DNA from: Tubulanus polymorphus
Lineage: Eukaryota; Nemertea; Palaeonemertea; Tubulaniformes; Tubulanidae
DNA: 64,000 nt
Assembly (NCBI RefSeq): GCF_964204645.1
Contig: NC_134033.1
Span: 10,264,231 to 10,328,230 of the forward strand
Direction of reading: 5' to 3'
The notes beneath the pieces were generated by a model. It was given only the letters and a program-made list of their open reading frames with translations, ran no database searches and was not told the origin of the DNA. Shown one piece after another: positions 11,001-23,094 of the stretch; position 1 is the stretch's first letter; every line of letters starts with the position of its first letter. Made by a program: the position numbers and the translations under genes.

Positions 11001-12529
11001 TCATTATTTCCATTTCATTAATGAAAAACTGAAATTCAAGTAGTGACACATATAGGTAAAATCTAGTTAAAAGTAAGTTCCAACGACTGCTTAATTTCAA
11101 TTGAAATAATTTAATTCTTCAACATAAAGGAATTGTGCTAAATTTTATGAATAAAATAAATGCTATCTAATCGAAAATGTATGTTGATAAATGAGCATAG
11201 AAAATAAAGCTTCAACGAAAGAGTATAATATTATTTCAACGATTAGCAATCGATAATCATTTATCATTTATACCAAATATAGACATGAATAAACATTTCA
11301 AATCTCAAAATTATAAGTTAAACAGAAAATGATATGAAATTACTGAGTACTGACATCCAAAAAGTAAGAAAGACACTGTGAAATATGAGTATGTTTTATC
11401 AGAATAGATAATACAATTTTAAATCCTCTCGCGGATGCGAGAATAAAACGTGTTATAAAGGCAGATGAAGATCAACGTTAAATCATATATTAAGTATGGA
11501 CTAAAATAGATAGTGAGAAATTAGAATTAAAAGATCATATTGCAACATTTAAAGTTTTATTATGTGATTGACTTATTCTACGTATAAGACAAGATTTCTG
11601 GATCTGTTAATGAATTTGGTACAGAATACTGTTTTCTTTTTTAATAGTTGTGTTTCGTGTTTATTGGAAGTGGATCTTTATTATAAAACTTTTTGGACTA
11701 ATGAGCTGCCCCTCAAAATACCAGGTTTTGACCACTATCGCAATTGACTTTTCAAATGTTTCCATATTCTAATAGATAATATCATGTATATGATATCACT
11801 TACCAATAACGGGAATGTTATAAGCGTGAAGAAACTTCTGATAGAAATCACCAATTTTAGCGAATGTAAGCTCACGGTATTCAGCTGGTACTGATTTGAT
11901 ATTCGTACATTCTGAGTCGTCGGTTGGTTCTCCTCCTCGAACTATAAAAATCAATTGCTTTGTTTTTTTCACGGATTTTGTAACATGTTAACGCAGTTTT
12001 CATACAGGATAAAAATCCGTCATTTTGAATTCTTGTTGTTTGAGAATTAGGATTATATACAAAAGCATGTTTCCTTACAAATATTTTGAAAGAGTATGTG
12101 TGACCGTTAACCAGCCCTTACCAACACTTACCTGGTTCTCTGCGACCGCGAAATTTCACTTTTTCTTCTTCTATCTACATATGGTTGAAATAAATAAGAC
12201 TCCACAATAGAGAAGTGATGACTTACCCAAACTTAAACGAGAGTTCGATTTTTAAAAGCGCAACCCACAGTTGATGAGTTGATGATATAACAGTTTACTA
12301 TAAACCCCATCAACAGAGAACGAAAATGAAAATGGTAAAGACAATATTTTCGTTTCTCCGTTGGATGGGGTTTATGAAAAACTGTTATATAAAGTTTCAG
12401 CTGTTATATTAAGTTTAATTAGTTAAAAACTACCTTTAGATCTTCAGCATGAAAATCAGGAAAATGTTCTGCTGTCATGAGACTGAACAAACAGGGCCAA
12501 ATCACAAAGACAATCACTGCACAATGCAT
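8041..12529 (-). CDS. Paralog 2: secreted zinc-metallopeptidase-like protein with C-terminal chitin-binding domain
   Basis: Eight minus-strand exons join in frame to 502 aa: 12529-12434, 12174-12132, 11941-11804, 10764-10497, 10413-10239, 9084-8850, 8758-8714, 8549-8041. Exon 1 encodes a signal peptide (MHCAVIVFVIW, then LFSLMTAE). Exon 2 is a 43-nt microexon that converts phase 0 to phase 1. The peptidase region spans exons 3-6: HEFAHGVRRLGM in exon 5 supplies an HExxH zinc site, and AEEFF at that exon's end is a plausible third-ligand Glu, as in gluzincin-type (HExxH...E) peptidases. The last exon has six spaced Cys with a CQYYECD core, the peritrophin-A (CBM14) pattern. After the conserved GSYSDTNRK the chain ends in a Lys-rich tail not found in paralog 3. 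ShK exons are absent. AATAAA on the minus strand near 7939-7934 could end the transcript. Known from families: HExxH zinc catalysis, chitin binding. Inferred: extracellular protease acting on a chitinous or mucous matrix; substrate unknown. Confidence 0.7.
9283..10165. repeat. Minisatellite, about 20-22 bp units (AACTGTGGAACTGGGTCCAG)
   Basis: The array lies in intron 5 of paralog 2. It starts at 9283-9330, is interrupted by about 500 bp of unrelated sequence, and continues from about 9863 to 10165. Units vary (GTGGAACTGGATC, GTGGAACTGGGTC). Its reverse complement forms another array at 38590-39150. The interruption has GGTGGCAGCA at 9331 and TGCTGCCACC at 9742 as possible inverted ends. Confidence 0.8.
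12284..12390. mobile_element. 107-bp palindromic MITE in intron 1 of paralog 2
   Basis: The ends are imperfect inverted repeats: TATAACAGTTTACTATAAAC on the left and the complement of CATAAACCCCATCC with AACAGTTTTT on the right. The sequence is absent from the matching intron position of paralog 3, so it probably inserted after the duplication. Confidence 0.6.
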
Positions 12530-13761
12530 TGTGTTCAGTGGTCAACGAAGTAATGAATTTATTATTGAAATGAATCTGTTTTGTCGGGGAAATTAGTAGA
12601 ATTTCAGCTGCGGCAAAATGCTACTCATAAAAAACTCTAAACATTTAGCATCGGTACATGACAAAGAAACATGTGGCCCTCCATGTCATGTACCGAAAAC
12701 CACTCCATAGCAAATTCGGGCCGTAAACCACTCCATAGCCAATTCGGGCCGTGAGTATATGTAAAAGAGTGCAGATGTTAAGTCTGATTTCATAGAATCG
12801 ATTAAGTATAATACACAAACAATATGCACGTGCTATAATGTTTTTCGTTTGCGGTTTGGAACGTTCGGGCACACTCTCCGGTGCACATTCCTCGCTGTGC
12901 GCCTGAAAACAGTTACGTAACTCTAGGGATCCGGATTAGGACTCGATCCAAGCTACCCGGGATCCATTCACATCGCACTCTGTGATAAGTAATAGAATCG
13001 ATAACTCGCTGCTGCAGTCGTCTCTACGAGTATTAATTTGATATACTCGCTGTTTGTCAATAATACTGGATGATGCCTCGACCTCATTTTGAACCGCTTC
13101 TCCTAACGCTGACTTGAAAAAGTGATAATGCGGAAAAACCCCATAGTACCTGAGAGGTAAAGTTAAAATGATAAAGCTGAAATGTTGAGTGAACTACAGC
13201 TCAAGGGAAACCATTCGGACTCATTTTTATTTTCTAAATTGTGGGATCTTAACCTGCGTTTCTGACAGCATTTTACATACATCTAATTTTAGAAATGGCC
13301 ATAATTTTAACTTGAGTTGTATATTATTATTATCTTTCAATTGTGATTGCTAGAATGTTTTTGTAAACGGCCATTAAGGCTTCATGTTTCGTCTGTACTT
13401 TACTGCAAATAGTTACGTAACTACGCAAATTCATGTTTTTGACCGCTGCACACTCAATCGGGACAGTTCGTGACTGCCTTCTCTGTGGCATTGTCATTTA
13501 TTAACATCGCCATATCACATCATTTATTTTTATTGTGCCTTGAAACGCTAAAAGCTGAAATAATGTAAATTCATCTACAATTTCTAGCATTGAAAATTCA
13601 AAAGGTGGCCATGTTTGTTTCTGTTGCTTCGCGTAAGTCCCGCGCGGTGGTGCATCCGCGAGTAGTGGGGCCAATACGTCCAGTTTTTAATACTGCTTTA
13701 TCATTTCTATCTACTGAATGCTCTAGATTCCGAGTTGTGAAATCTGCTTCTAATGGATGAG

Positions 13762-14014
13762 CAGGGGCGGATTTAGCCTAGCTATTGAGTACTGCTCGTA
13801 TAGGGAAGGGCATCTATGTCATAGAAAATCTTGAATTTTTTTAGGGCTCCGAGACGCAATCTGAGCAATTTGGGGCATCACATCCTTCTCTGCAAGTTTT
13901 ACCGACCATTTGTGACTATTCATATTGCCCATTTTAAAAATTACTTCTAATCAGAACTTAGAATAATAGAATGGCACCTCAACAATCGTGAGCGGTAGGC
14001 TGGGACCGCCACTG
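13762..14014. mobile_element. hAT-like MITE (CAGGGGCGGATTTAGC ends)
   Basis: The left end is CAGGGGCGGATTTAGC and the right end GCTGGGACCGCCACTG, imperfect inverted repeats starting with CAG as in many hAT elements. ATGAG flanks both sides. There is no coding content. It lies between paralogs 2 and 3. Confidence 0.55.
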
Positions 14015-14246
14015 ATGAGAGTTAAATCAGGATATCACACCGTCAAGTATCAATTGATTTCACTTTCAGAATCATGATCTCGTCAAGAAATATCTTGAAT
14101 TGAAATATCTTGTTGACAGGTAAATGAGAAATGAGAGTTAAATCAGGATATCACACCGTCAAGTATCAATTGATTTCACTTTCAGAATCATGATCTCGTC
14201 AAGAAATATCTTGAATTGAAATATCTTGTTGACAGGTAAATGAGAA
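14015..14246. repeat. Perfect or near-perfect 116-bp tandem duplication
   Basis: The block starting ATGAGAGTTAAATCAGGATA is repeated head-to-tail at 14131 with no difference that I can see. It is a recent duplication just downstream of paralog 3 and next to the hAT-like MITE. Confidence 0.85.
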
Positions 14247-14382
14247 ATGAAAATTCATGTTGAGAACAACAAACATGTATCATTTTCTCATTAATAACTT
14301 GTTCTATTTTCGAATAAATCGAACAACTTATTTTTGCAATGTGGTCCAATGATCGAATCCAACCTCCACCAATTGGGCTAAT

Positions 14383-17300
14383 CTAACTACTGCTATCTCT
14401 TCTCTTCCTGTTCGTATCGGAATAGGACCCGATCAGCGAAAATTCGGGGACTACATCCATATAATGTAGTTCCTCATAAACCCCTCTTTCCAGAACTCCG
14501 CCGTTATCAATAGCGGCATATGATACGGGTAAACACTGGCTTCTACCGCGGGTACATTTCTGAGTCACCGGATCATACCAGGTCGTCATGTTCAACTTGG
14601 CGATTTTCCACTTAGACCATTTCGATTGATGCAAACCATACATGACCTTGGCGCATTGATACATGCGACGGTAAGCGCGACCTTTCCTATCACAATGATA
14701 ATACTGACACGGGTCGACTTCATCCGGATACCTGCCTGGTTCTTTTCCATCACACGTAAAAGCGGCTGATAATTGAGTCGAAACAATTAATTAGTTTTAA
14801 AAGTATAAATGATAGATATTGCGAAATTAAATCTTGAAATACGTACGTTTTTCATTGCAGTCCATGTTCAATTTCTGATTTTCCATCAAATCTGCAAATC
14901 ATAAAGAGAAAATAATATGTTATAGGTATTAAAGATTATGGTGGCTGATAAGGGCCAAATGCATTAATTTTACACGACCTCGATTATAGAAAAACACAAA
15001 ACGAAACCTATATAGCAAAAACGAAAACTTCGTTTTTGCTGCCGCGCAAAAACGAACTTTTCGTTTTTGCGAAAGTTCGATAGTTCGTTTTTGTGCCCAA
15101 GCAAAAACGAATATTTTCGTCTTTGCTCTATAGCATTAGGAAAAGTTCGTTTTTGCGCGGAAGCAAAAACGAAGTTTTTGTTTTTGCTCTATAGGTTTCG
15201 TTTTGCGTTTTTCTATAATCGAGGTCGTGTAAAAATTAATGCATTTGGCCCTTATTAGCCACCATAAAAGACTACCCTTTCTATCTGTTCGTTCCCCGCC
15301 AACTACCTCATCTTCTTCCCCTTCCTCTCCCTCCTGTCGCCCCTCCCTCCTCTCCCTCTCATTACCCTCAAACTCCCTCGACTCCTTCTCGCTCCCCTCA
15401 TACAGAGTAACACTCACACTCCATCTCCTCTAAGGTAATATTTCTATATCGTTCTCTTCCCGGTTGCCGAACGTGATCGCCCTCATCTTTATCAATTCTG
15501 TGGAATTGGCACCGACTGATGTAACGGTTTTCACACGGGAATATAGAACGCAGGTAATTGTGAATTTTTGGTAATTCTTTTTTCAACTGAGCTCGATTTG
15601 TTACGCTGTTCCCACGGAAATAATCACCGAGGTATGCTTGAGTAGAAACCGCCTGAAAACAGTAGCAGCCGTCACGTCAATGTTAGCCATCGGTAACCCG
15701 TTGTGGACCTAGTTCCATTATGATAATCAAAGTTTAAATTAAGTTTGATTCTAGATTAAAAATCAATTCATGTTTTTATCATTAGGCGGGGATTGTGCCC
15801 ATCTGTATGTAAGTTTGTGCTGATTTGTTTTTATTTGGTGTCCCTTACAAACCCAACACACCTTCCGGGAATGGAACAGCGGGTTTGATTTTGAAATCGG
15901 AAATCGAAATCCAGATATACAGTTGTGTGATCGACGCGATCGAATTAACTGAATTCTTTGTTTAATCGAAATACACAATTGGGAAACTTCGGTTTCGGTT
16001 CATTCAAACGATCTTCGAACCAGCCTGAACCGGCAAGCGACATTTCTCCGACAGATGTTTAAGGGAAATAAATTGCTTCTTGGGGCTACTTAAATGAAAA
16101 AGATATGTATGTACATTCTGAAATAGAACGTCAGCTGTACAATCTATGAAAGATTGTCGTACAAGTATTATAATTACTTTGACGAAATAAATAATAATGA
16201 TAATAATAATAACAAATTGGGGTTGATTTTATGGCTGCCTATTCAATATATCGAAATGGAAATAACTATCAGTCCATTTTTATCAAAGGATGTGAGTTGG
16301 AATTTTAATTTTTGCATCAATCTCAGGGGAATAAACAGTGTACAAGTACTTACAAAAAACTCCTCGGCGTTAGTGAACTCATATCTAAAATCGTGCATCA
16401 TTGCTCGATTTGCAGCCTCATAAGTTCTGTACAATTCTATGTTTTCCAGTTCAAGTTTGTACTCGAGGAAACCATGCATACCGAGTCTACGCACACCGTG
16501 CGCGAACTCATGCATAGCCACATCTTCAATGTGACACCTATAAAAGGAAAACAAACTCAACTATTTATTTTTGGTCGATCGATGCGCTCGCCCCAAACGG
16601 GACCCGGAACACAGTTCTGCATCATTAGATTATTATTTAATATTAGAATTAGTATTTAGCATTAAATAAGCATCACCCTGTTTCTTGGCATCGTTTCTCG
16701 ATAATTACCCATACGACTGATCTCCTAAACCTGCCACGTTGTTCTCCCAGACGAAGGTGAATGGTGTGTGAGGTGTCGGTCCGAGTCCGCCTTTAAACAG
16801 TCGACCATCAGAATAGCTCGAATATTGAGGGGAACTATTGATACTTTCTTCCATCGCTAACACAACGAAACGACCGTGGTTTTTATAGTAATTACGGCGG
16901 ATGTCTTTACGATCTGCCAACATGAATCGAGCCAAGTAGCACGCCCTTCTCAGAGAGTAATCACGAACTTTACTTGAAGCTGAAACAAAAATGAAACAAC
17001 TATCAACAAAGTCCTTAGTCTCACAGTTTCTAATTCTCCCGGAATTAAGAATTCTGGAGATTGCTATGAATAGGATTGATCTGATACTGTTATAATCATC
17101 AGAGAATGATAGCTGGTATTGTTTGTGAACAGGATTCATTACACCTGACTGGTCAACAGTCACTACTCTGACCAGACGAAGCTAAAAACCTCGTCATTCT
17201 ACTAGTATGTTCAGCTTGCGTTCTGGAGGTCTCAAGTTCGAGTCCCGGTGACCACTATGCTATGCTATGGGATGAATTACGACCTTAGGTTACTGTTATC

Positions 17301-20236
17301 TGTTTCCTGATTTTCTAGTGTCTGGTGCAATAGATTTTTTGTTGAATGATTGCAAAATTTTGTTACTTACCAATAACGGGAATGTTATAAGCGTGAAGAA
17401 ACTTCTGATAGAAATCACCAATTTTAGCGAATGTAAGCTCACGGTATTCAGCTGGTACCGACTTGATATTCGTACATTCTGAGTCGTCGGTTGGTTCTCC
17501 TATTCGAACTGTAAATATTCATTCATTAAATATCACAACATATAAAAGGAATTGCACGAGTCTCACAAATAACTAAAATGTGAGTTAATATGTAGTTCTG
17601 CTTTTGGTAATCCATCAAATCATTTCGATGAGTAAGTAAAATTTTCACAAAATTAATGAGTAAGGAAATGCATTAACGATGTAATAATATCAAATAAGGG
17701 ACAACAGTTAGCTTATACAAGAAAGCAGCCCTAGAAAAGAGGAAAAAATATACACAAGATGAAAATGTATGAAAAAATCTTAATGTAACATTATTTTTTT
17801 GGGGGGTTGGGGTTATTGATATGTTCTACAAGCTTTGCTTTGCCTTCCCCTCTTATAAATGATGTAAATCTATCCTTGAGTGGTACAATAACATCATTAT
17901 CTATGTATTGTATACTATTTGTTATAAATGCTATAATTTTCAGAAAAAAAAAACAATAATAATAAAATGATGATAAATTTGCTTTGTTAATGAATTCAAC
18001 TCACGTTCAGAGTTTTCTATTGCTGAAACATCTTTACAGGCACCACACGCTCGTTTACAAACTTTCCACATAAACTCCGGATAATTGGTGCACTTTCCAT
18101 CTTTCGCCCATTTTCCACAGTTCGAAGATAGATTTTTGCATAATCCCTTTTTATCGAATGGTCCGAGACTTTTATCTGAAAATTTCATTGTATCCGCTCA
18201 GTTGTTTGAATCTTTTTCAATCTATCAAGTATTTCCATTACTCGGTGAATTAACCATTTATCTGATGAGAATGACACCCGAAACAAAACCAGTGAAACAC
18301 GATGATGCAACGCAATTCGTTATGAATATCCCCAACAAAAGGGCTGCTAGAAAATGGTCTAAATGCGCTTTATTGGTTTTTACGGTTTTGAGAATCAAAT
18401 GAGCATGACTCTGATAATTTCAGATAGGAATGAATCTAAACCTACAGTATTCGATTTCCGCTGGCGTACAGATATTACACGATACTTTGCAGGTGTTTCT
18501 GAAGGACTTGCTTTTATTGCATTCACCATGCTCGGCGTAGTTTTCACAGTGAGATCCGTCATCGATACAAACTGGATCTAATCATAAATTGTTACATATG
18601 AAAAAAAATTGATGAAATCGAAATTCGATCAGTGATTTTAAGATAAGTGTTTAGCTTTCGCAGATTTCATGTTAAGATATAGACAAAATGCACCATTTTG
18701 AAGTCACTTTAAGGCTAAACAATGATACCTTGTTTCTCCGCTCTGCTGGGCCTAAAAATTTATCCGGCGGCCCCCTATCTACCCTGTACATTACTTTTTT
18801 TAAATCGTGATCATTTACCATAACAGACCTGGCCGCTCTAGAAATGTACCGATAACAAATTGTTTCATATTTTACAAAAATGATCCGGCCGCTGTGGAGA
18901 AACAAGATATCATATTTGTTTTGCCTTAGAAGCCAAGTTTATTTTGGTATTTTCCGGAATAATTCAAAACAGTAAACAAATATGTGGCCGTCCACCAGAG
19001 CTCTAAACAGCTCTTACCCGATGCTCTCCGATGTCGATGTATCGCAGCCGCTTCTTCTATCTAAATGTGATTGAAATGAATATAATAATCCATTCATTTG
19101 CGTTTACATAAGATTAGTTATTCATTTACTTAAGTTGTTCGTGATTGGTTTTTGCAGTGTAAGGTTGGTATAGACCTGGATGCTTGCTGGGGATGGAATG
19201 TGAAAATACAATCAAAACTCACGCATGGCTATGCACTACCGTATTTTTGAATGGCCCTGGAAATGGACTCGAGCCGAAACAATTAAGATCACGGTACCGA
19301 TTATTTCATTGTGTAAGTTAATTAAAAGATCAGGCCTTTTGGGACATTGATCTAAGATCACCAAATCACCGGCGGATCCCTGTGATTTTTTCTCTGTATA
19401 ATTGTAAAAACCAAGGTATTAATAAAACCACTAGCACGAATCGAGGGCTTTAGTGTTCGGAAAGTAACTGATTTTGAGATAAACTGAATGTGTCAAAAGT
19501 CTGCGTGGAAAGAAAGTGCGACATGGAGCTTAACAGTGCATTGGTAAAAATGGTTACGTTATGGAACAAGCCTCCGAGCAGCTTAACTAGTAAATGGTCT
19601 AACAATTCTATTAAGGAGAAATTTTGCATGTCGACAGCCGATCATTTATGAATAAACGTACACAATGGAACAATCCTCGTCTCTTGTTTTTGGTACCACT
19701 CCATTTTCATAGCCATTCGAAGATACGGTGGTACACAGCCATGCGTGACTTATGTTTGCATTTCAACATTCCACCCCACAATATACAGGTCTACTACCGC
19801 CCCCCCCCCCCCAAAATGATCACTTTCATAGGTGATGAATGATTGATCAAATAGAACATTTAACACATTTTATGAGTCACACTTCTGTGTAGGCTAGAGC
19901 CGAAAAAATAAAAACAATAATCAACATTTCGAATCGTAGCAAAAATAAAACCTTTTATATAAAATACTGTTTGAATCGTCGTAGTTCGGACATGATTCAT
20001 GTTTTAGACTTTACACTTACGTGGTAAATTGGATTAGAAATGATTTACACATCGAGACTCAAAAGTAGAGTGTGACGAATTAACTAGACTTAAACGAGAG
20101 TTTGACTGTAATTGATAATAAAAAGTTTAAAACTACGTACCTTTAGATCTTCACCGTCGAAATCAGGAAAATTCTCTGCTGTCATGAGACTGAACAGGCA
20201 GGAACAAATTACAAAGACAATCACTGCACGATGCAT
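14383..20236 (-). CDS. Paralog 3: secreted two-ShK-domain, zinc-metallopeptidase-like, chitin-binding protein
   Basis: Ten minus-strand exons join in frame to 565 aa: 20236-20141, 19060-19018, 18577-18446, 18175-18005, 17508-17371, 16979-16709, 16537-16354, 15652-15418, 14891-14847, 14765-14383. Exon 1 is a signal peptide (MHRAVIVFVICSCLFSLMTA). Exon 2 is a 43-nt microexon (IEEAAAIHRHRRAS). Exons 3 and 4 each encode one ShK-type domain with six Cys, ending CKVSCNIC and CKRACGAC; both are phase 1-1 exons that can be inserted or removed without shifting frame. Exons 5-8 form the peptidase region, with HEFAHGVRRLGM and AEEFF in exon 7. The last exon is a peritrophin-A-like chitin-binding domain (CQYYHCD; YDPVTQKCT) ending SYSDTNRKRRDSSS. 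Tandem arrangement and shared 3' flank show it is a sister of paralog 2. ShK domains occur in many secreted animal proteases as well as in ion-channel-blocking peptides, so channel activity should not be assumed. Confidence 0.72.
14936..15267. mobile_element. 332-bp palindromic MITE in paralog 3
   Basis: The ends TTATGGTGGCTGATAAGGGC and GCCCTTATTAGCCACCATAA are long inverted repeats extending through CACGACCTCGATTATAG for about 70 bp. The centre is a series of smaller palindromes built on CAAAAACGAA and TTCGTTTTTG. It lies in the intron between exons 8 and 9. Confidence 0.75.
15275..15400. repeat. Pyrimidine-rich tract beside the exon 8 donor of paralog 3
   Basis: Nearly all C and T on the plus strand, so a purine-rich run in the minus-strand transcript, starting 18 bases after the exon donor at 15418. 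A shorter CT-rich tract lies at the same place in paralog 2 (8790-8840), so it was present before the duplication. Confidence 0.6.
15786..16041 (-). repeat. 256-bp dispersed repeat, copy 1
   Basis: Its reverse complement, from GTCGCTTGCCGGTTCAG to about GGCACAATCCCCG, is alignable over its whole length with 25844-26099. Both copies contain GATTTCAAAATCAAACCC and TGTAAGGGACAC. No inverted ends or coding content are seen. It lies in the intron between exons 7 and 8 of paralog 3. Confidence 0.7.
18713..18925. mobile_element. 213-bp MITE, GGCTAAACA family
   Basis: Inverted ends GGCTAAACAATGATACCTTG and the complement of ACAAGATATCATATTTG with TTTTGCC. Internal inverted motifs around GCGGCC and TCTCCGC. 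A second copy in opposite orientation lies at 44124-44344, and fragments at about 21846-21890 and 29670-29745. It lies in the intron between exons 2 and 3 of paralog 3. Confidence 0.7.
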
Positions 20237-23094
20237 TGTGTTCAGTGGTCAACGAAACGTGTAATGAATTCGTTACCGAAATAATTCTATTTTTATCAGG
20301 AAATCCTAATCCTTTCATATCCGGGCAGCCACAATTGAACAAATAAAGTGACAATTTATCAGATTTAAACACGACAGCATTTCAGTTTCAGCTGCAGTGA
20401 ATTAATCACTGAGGAACTTGAGAACCTCGAGGTTCATTCGTGTTCACCTTGAACGAGAAAACAGTGGGCATCGATACAGGACAGAAAAATATGAAGCTCT
20501 TATCTCTCGAAAATAGATCCGTATTTAATCCGGATGATGAGTGGTCTGTGTTCGATTTTCTATGATTGAATAGATTTCGAGCCAAGTACGCCACGAGAGA
20601 AACAGCAGGCCTGGATACAGGACAGAAAAACATATGGACCTGTTTAATTCATTTAATACATGCCTCGAAAATAGAACTGTATTTAATCCGGCTCCGATGA
20701 TGATGATCGGGCCTGTGTTTGATTTTCTACGACACAGAACGTTTACAGTTGTTTGTAGAGTCTTTATCTAACACCCCAATCAGGTCCACGCATCTATTTT
20801 ATTGCACGCGGCAAAGGGCTAACTGAAGTAAAGTCGCCATTCTACGACTAATACGACGTCCATTATGACGCGTGTGTACCATGCGCGTGATGCCTGTGAA
20901 TAAGGTCTATATAGACATATTTAATTAACTACAGCACCCACTACTGCATGTGAAGGACGTGGCAAAAATATTGAACCATACCAAATGACCTTAGAATTAT
21001 GATCTAAAACGAAAACAAAACAAAAACAAGAGCCCCAGGGGCATTATGGCCAGCCTCTCGGCTTTTCAATTTCAATTTATTTCACAGAAAAGCAGAATAT
21101 TAAGATTAGAAAAAAGTTAAACAATTGAAAAAAGAGAGGAAAAATTTACAAATATTTTCATAAATGGCAGATGATGTATTTTGCGGGTTAATTTGTCAAT
21201 ATACACTCCCCGCCCATAGTCAATATAATTTCACTGATTTGAATGCGGAATAGAATGTGAGTTGGATTTTCTGTAATGTTTAATAAAATAAAATTGAATT
21301 GGATTTGATTTGATTTGATGTTTTTTGAAGTGGATTAATTTGATATTTTTTGGAGAATAAAATTTGATTGAATTTGCAATTTGAGCACATGGCTATAACT
21401 GGTATATCAAGGACTTCCATCCGATTTGAGAAAAGGTTATTTTCCCGGACATTGGATAATTCTCAATGATTTTAACTGTAGTGCAAATAAGAATATTCCA
21501 AATCAGCTGACACGGAGATCGATATTGAAATAAAATTTTAAATCTTAAAATAAAACCCGGAAGTAAAACGGTAGACGATACCGCGGGTTCACGTGCACAC
21601 CTGCAGATCTCTGCGGCTAAGCCAATCATAGAGCAGTCTTTGCTTTCTGATTGGCTTTTTTAAAACCGATATTGCGTTCAGATTTTCGCGAAAATGCTCG
21701 TACAAATTTCAACGAGGCCCCTTTTCAAAATTCAGCTCCCTAGGATTTGGAGAATGAATATAATGCTTTAATGAACGATGTTGCACAGTCAAATGGCCAT
21801 TCCTCTAGAAACCATGTCATCTAAATTCACTGCATTTGTATAGTAAGGCCCAAAAAATGATGCCTTGTTTCTCATTTTCAAAATCCCTGAAAATGACACT
21901 GCAGGCAGGTGTTTATCTTTATTTTTTAAACATCAATTCATGGAAATCTGGACCAGGCAGGCAAAATTTGTATTTTTAATGAAAATATTTGGAAGCAATC
22001 CATCCTTGTTTTAGCTAGTTGGCCTACGTAGCCAGCTTTCACAAGTAAAATGTGTCATAAAGAGGTTTGCGGGCATGCACTCATACCAGAACCGGGAAAT
22101 CATTACTAGGCCTATGTGTATTCCCGCTGAATGACATTGGTGATTGTCAAAAACAATTAAACGTCTTTTAATCTTCAACATGCCTTAAATATCTTGGCTG
22201 ATTGACGGATGACCAAGGCAGACAGACATTTGGTGCCTGTGTCCAATTTCACACACACAACAACTGTGAACGCCACATTTGATATAATTTGTCTACGAAT
22301 TTATCCCACACAAAACAATTGTTTTATACTCGTCACTGCTCAACGACCGTGAGATAATTCATATCTCAACTTTGGAATAACCTTCAGACAAGAAAATATA
22401 ATCTCAAATTATTTGTTTTTATCTAAACGCTCATAAATTTCACATTACAACGACTCGATAAAATTCATTCTTAACATTGTCAAACGGTAGCGGATTAAGA
22501 AATTCATAATTTAGGTGTTTCTAAAACTGGCCCAATTTAAAGCAAAATGTTCGATTTTGATGAACCATTTATTGCGTGAAATGTTCACATTGTTGAATTG
22601 ATAATCCATCCAACTCAGTTACATTTTCTAATTCATATTATAAGGGGCAGATTTGGAGGAGGTCCTACCCCAAGAAATCCTAAGTGTGACCAAGGAATAT
22701 AAAACAAAAACGTGTTATTTCCTCATGCATAATGATGAAGATACAATGGTATTGTGATTTTGGTTGTGGTATTGTGTTTTTTTTCAATTATTACCATGGA
22801 TTTCATTATTCAACTTCGTGGAAATCCTTTTTCAATTTCTTCTCAAAATTTCAAAACATTTCTTTTGTCGAGTACCCCCTCACAGTCGACGGCCATAATG
22901 TCGTAATACGTAATGCATCGTCCTTACAGTAACATTTCCTATGGTGCCCTTTATTTACTTTCCTAGACCCCCACCCCTACAAAAGTCCTTGATCCGCCCC
23001 TGACATTTATAAATATGAATTAGATCCACGGTTCCTAGATGGATATGATACGTATGGATAGTGATTTTCTGTACTTTCGTTCTTGTCGATTTCA
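20237..23094. other. Gene-poor interval
   Basis: No exon is supported. It contains an approximately 140-bp diverged tandem duplication (about 20465-20600 and 20605-20740, both with GGACAGAAAAA and CTGTATTTAATCCGG or similar), a fragment of the GGCTAAACA MITE family near 21846, and a hAT-like inverted-repeat element at 22643-23003. The 200 bp next to 20236 would include the promoter of paralog 3; a clear TATA box was not identified. Confidence 0.5.
22643..23003. mobile_element. hAT-like MITE (AGGGGCAGATTTGG ends)
   Basis: The left end AGGGGCAGATTTGGAGG and the right end CTTGATCCGCCCCTGA are imperfect inverted repeats similar to the CAGGGGCGGATCC ends of other elements in the window. No transposase. 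Confidence 0.4.

Noticed and set aside
22732-22932. 66-codon plus-strand open frame
   Set aside because: Lies inside the hAT-like MITE and has no recognisable sequence.
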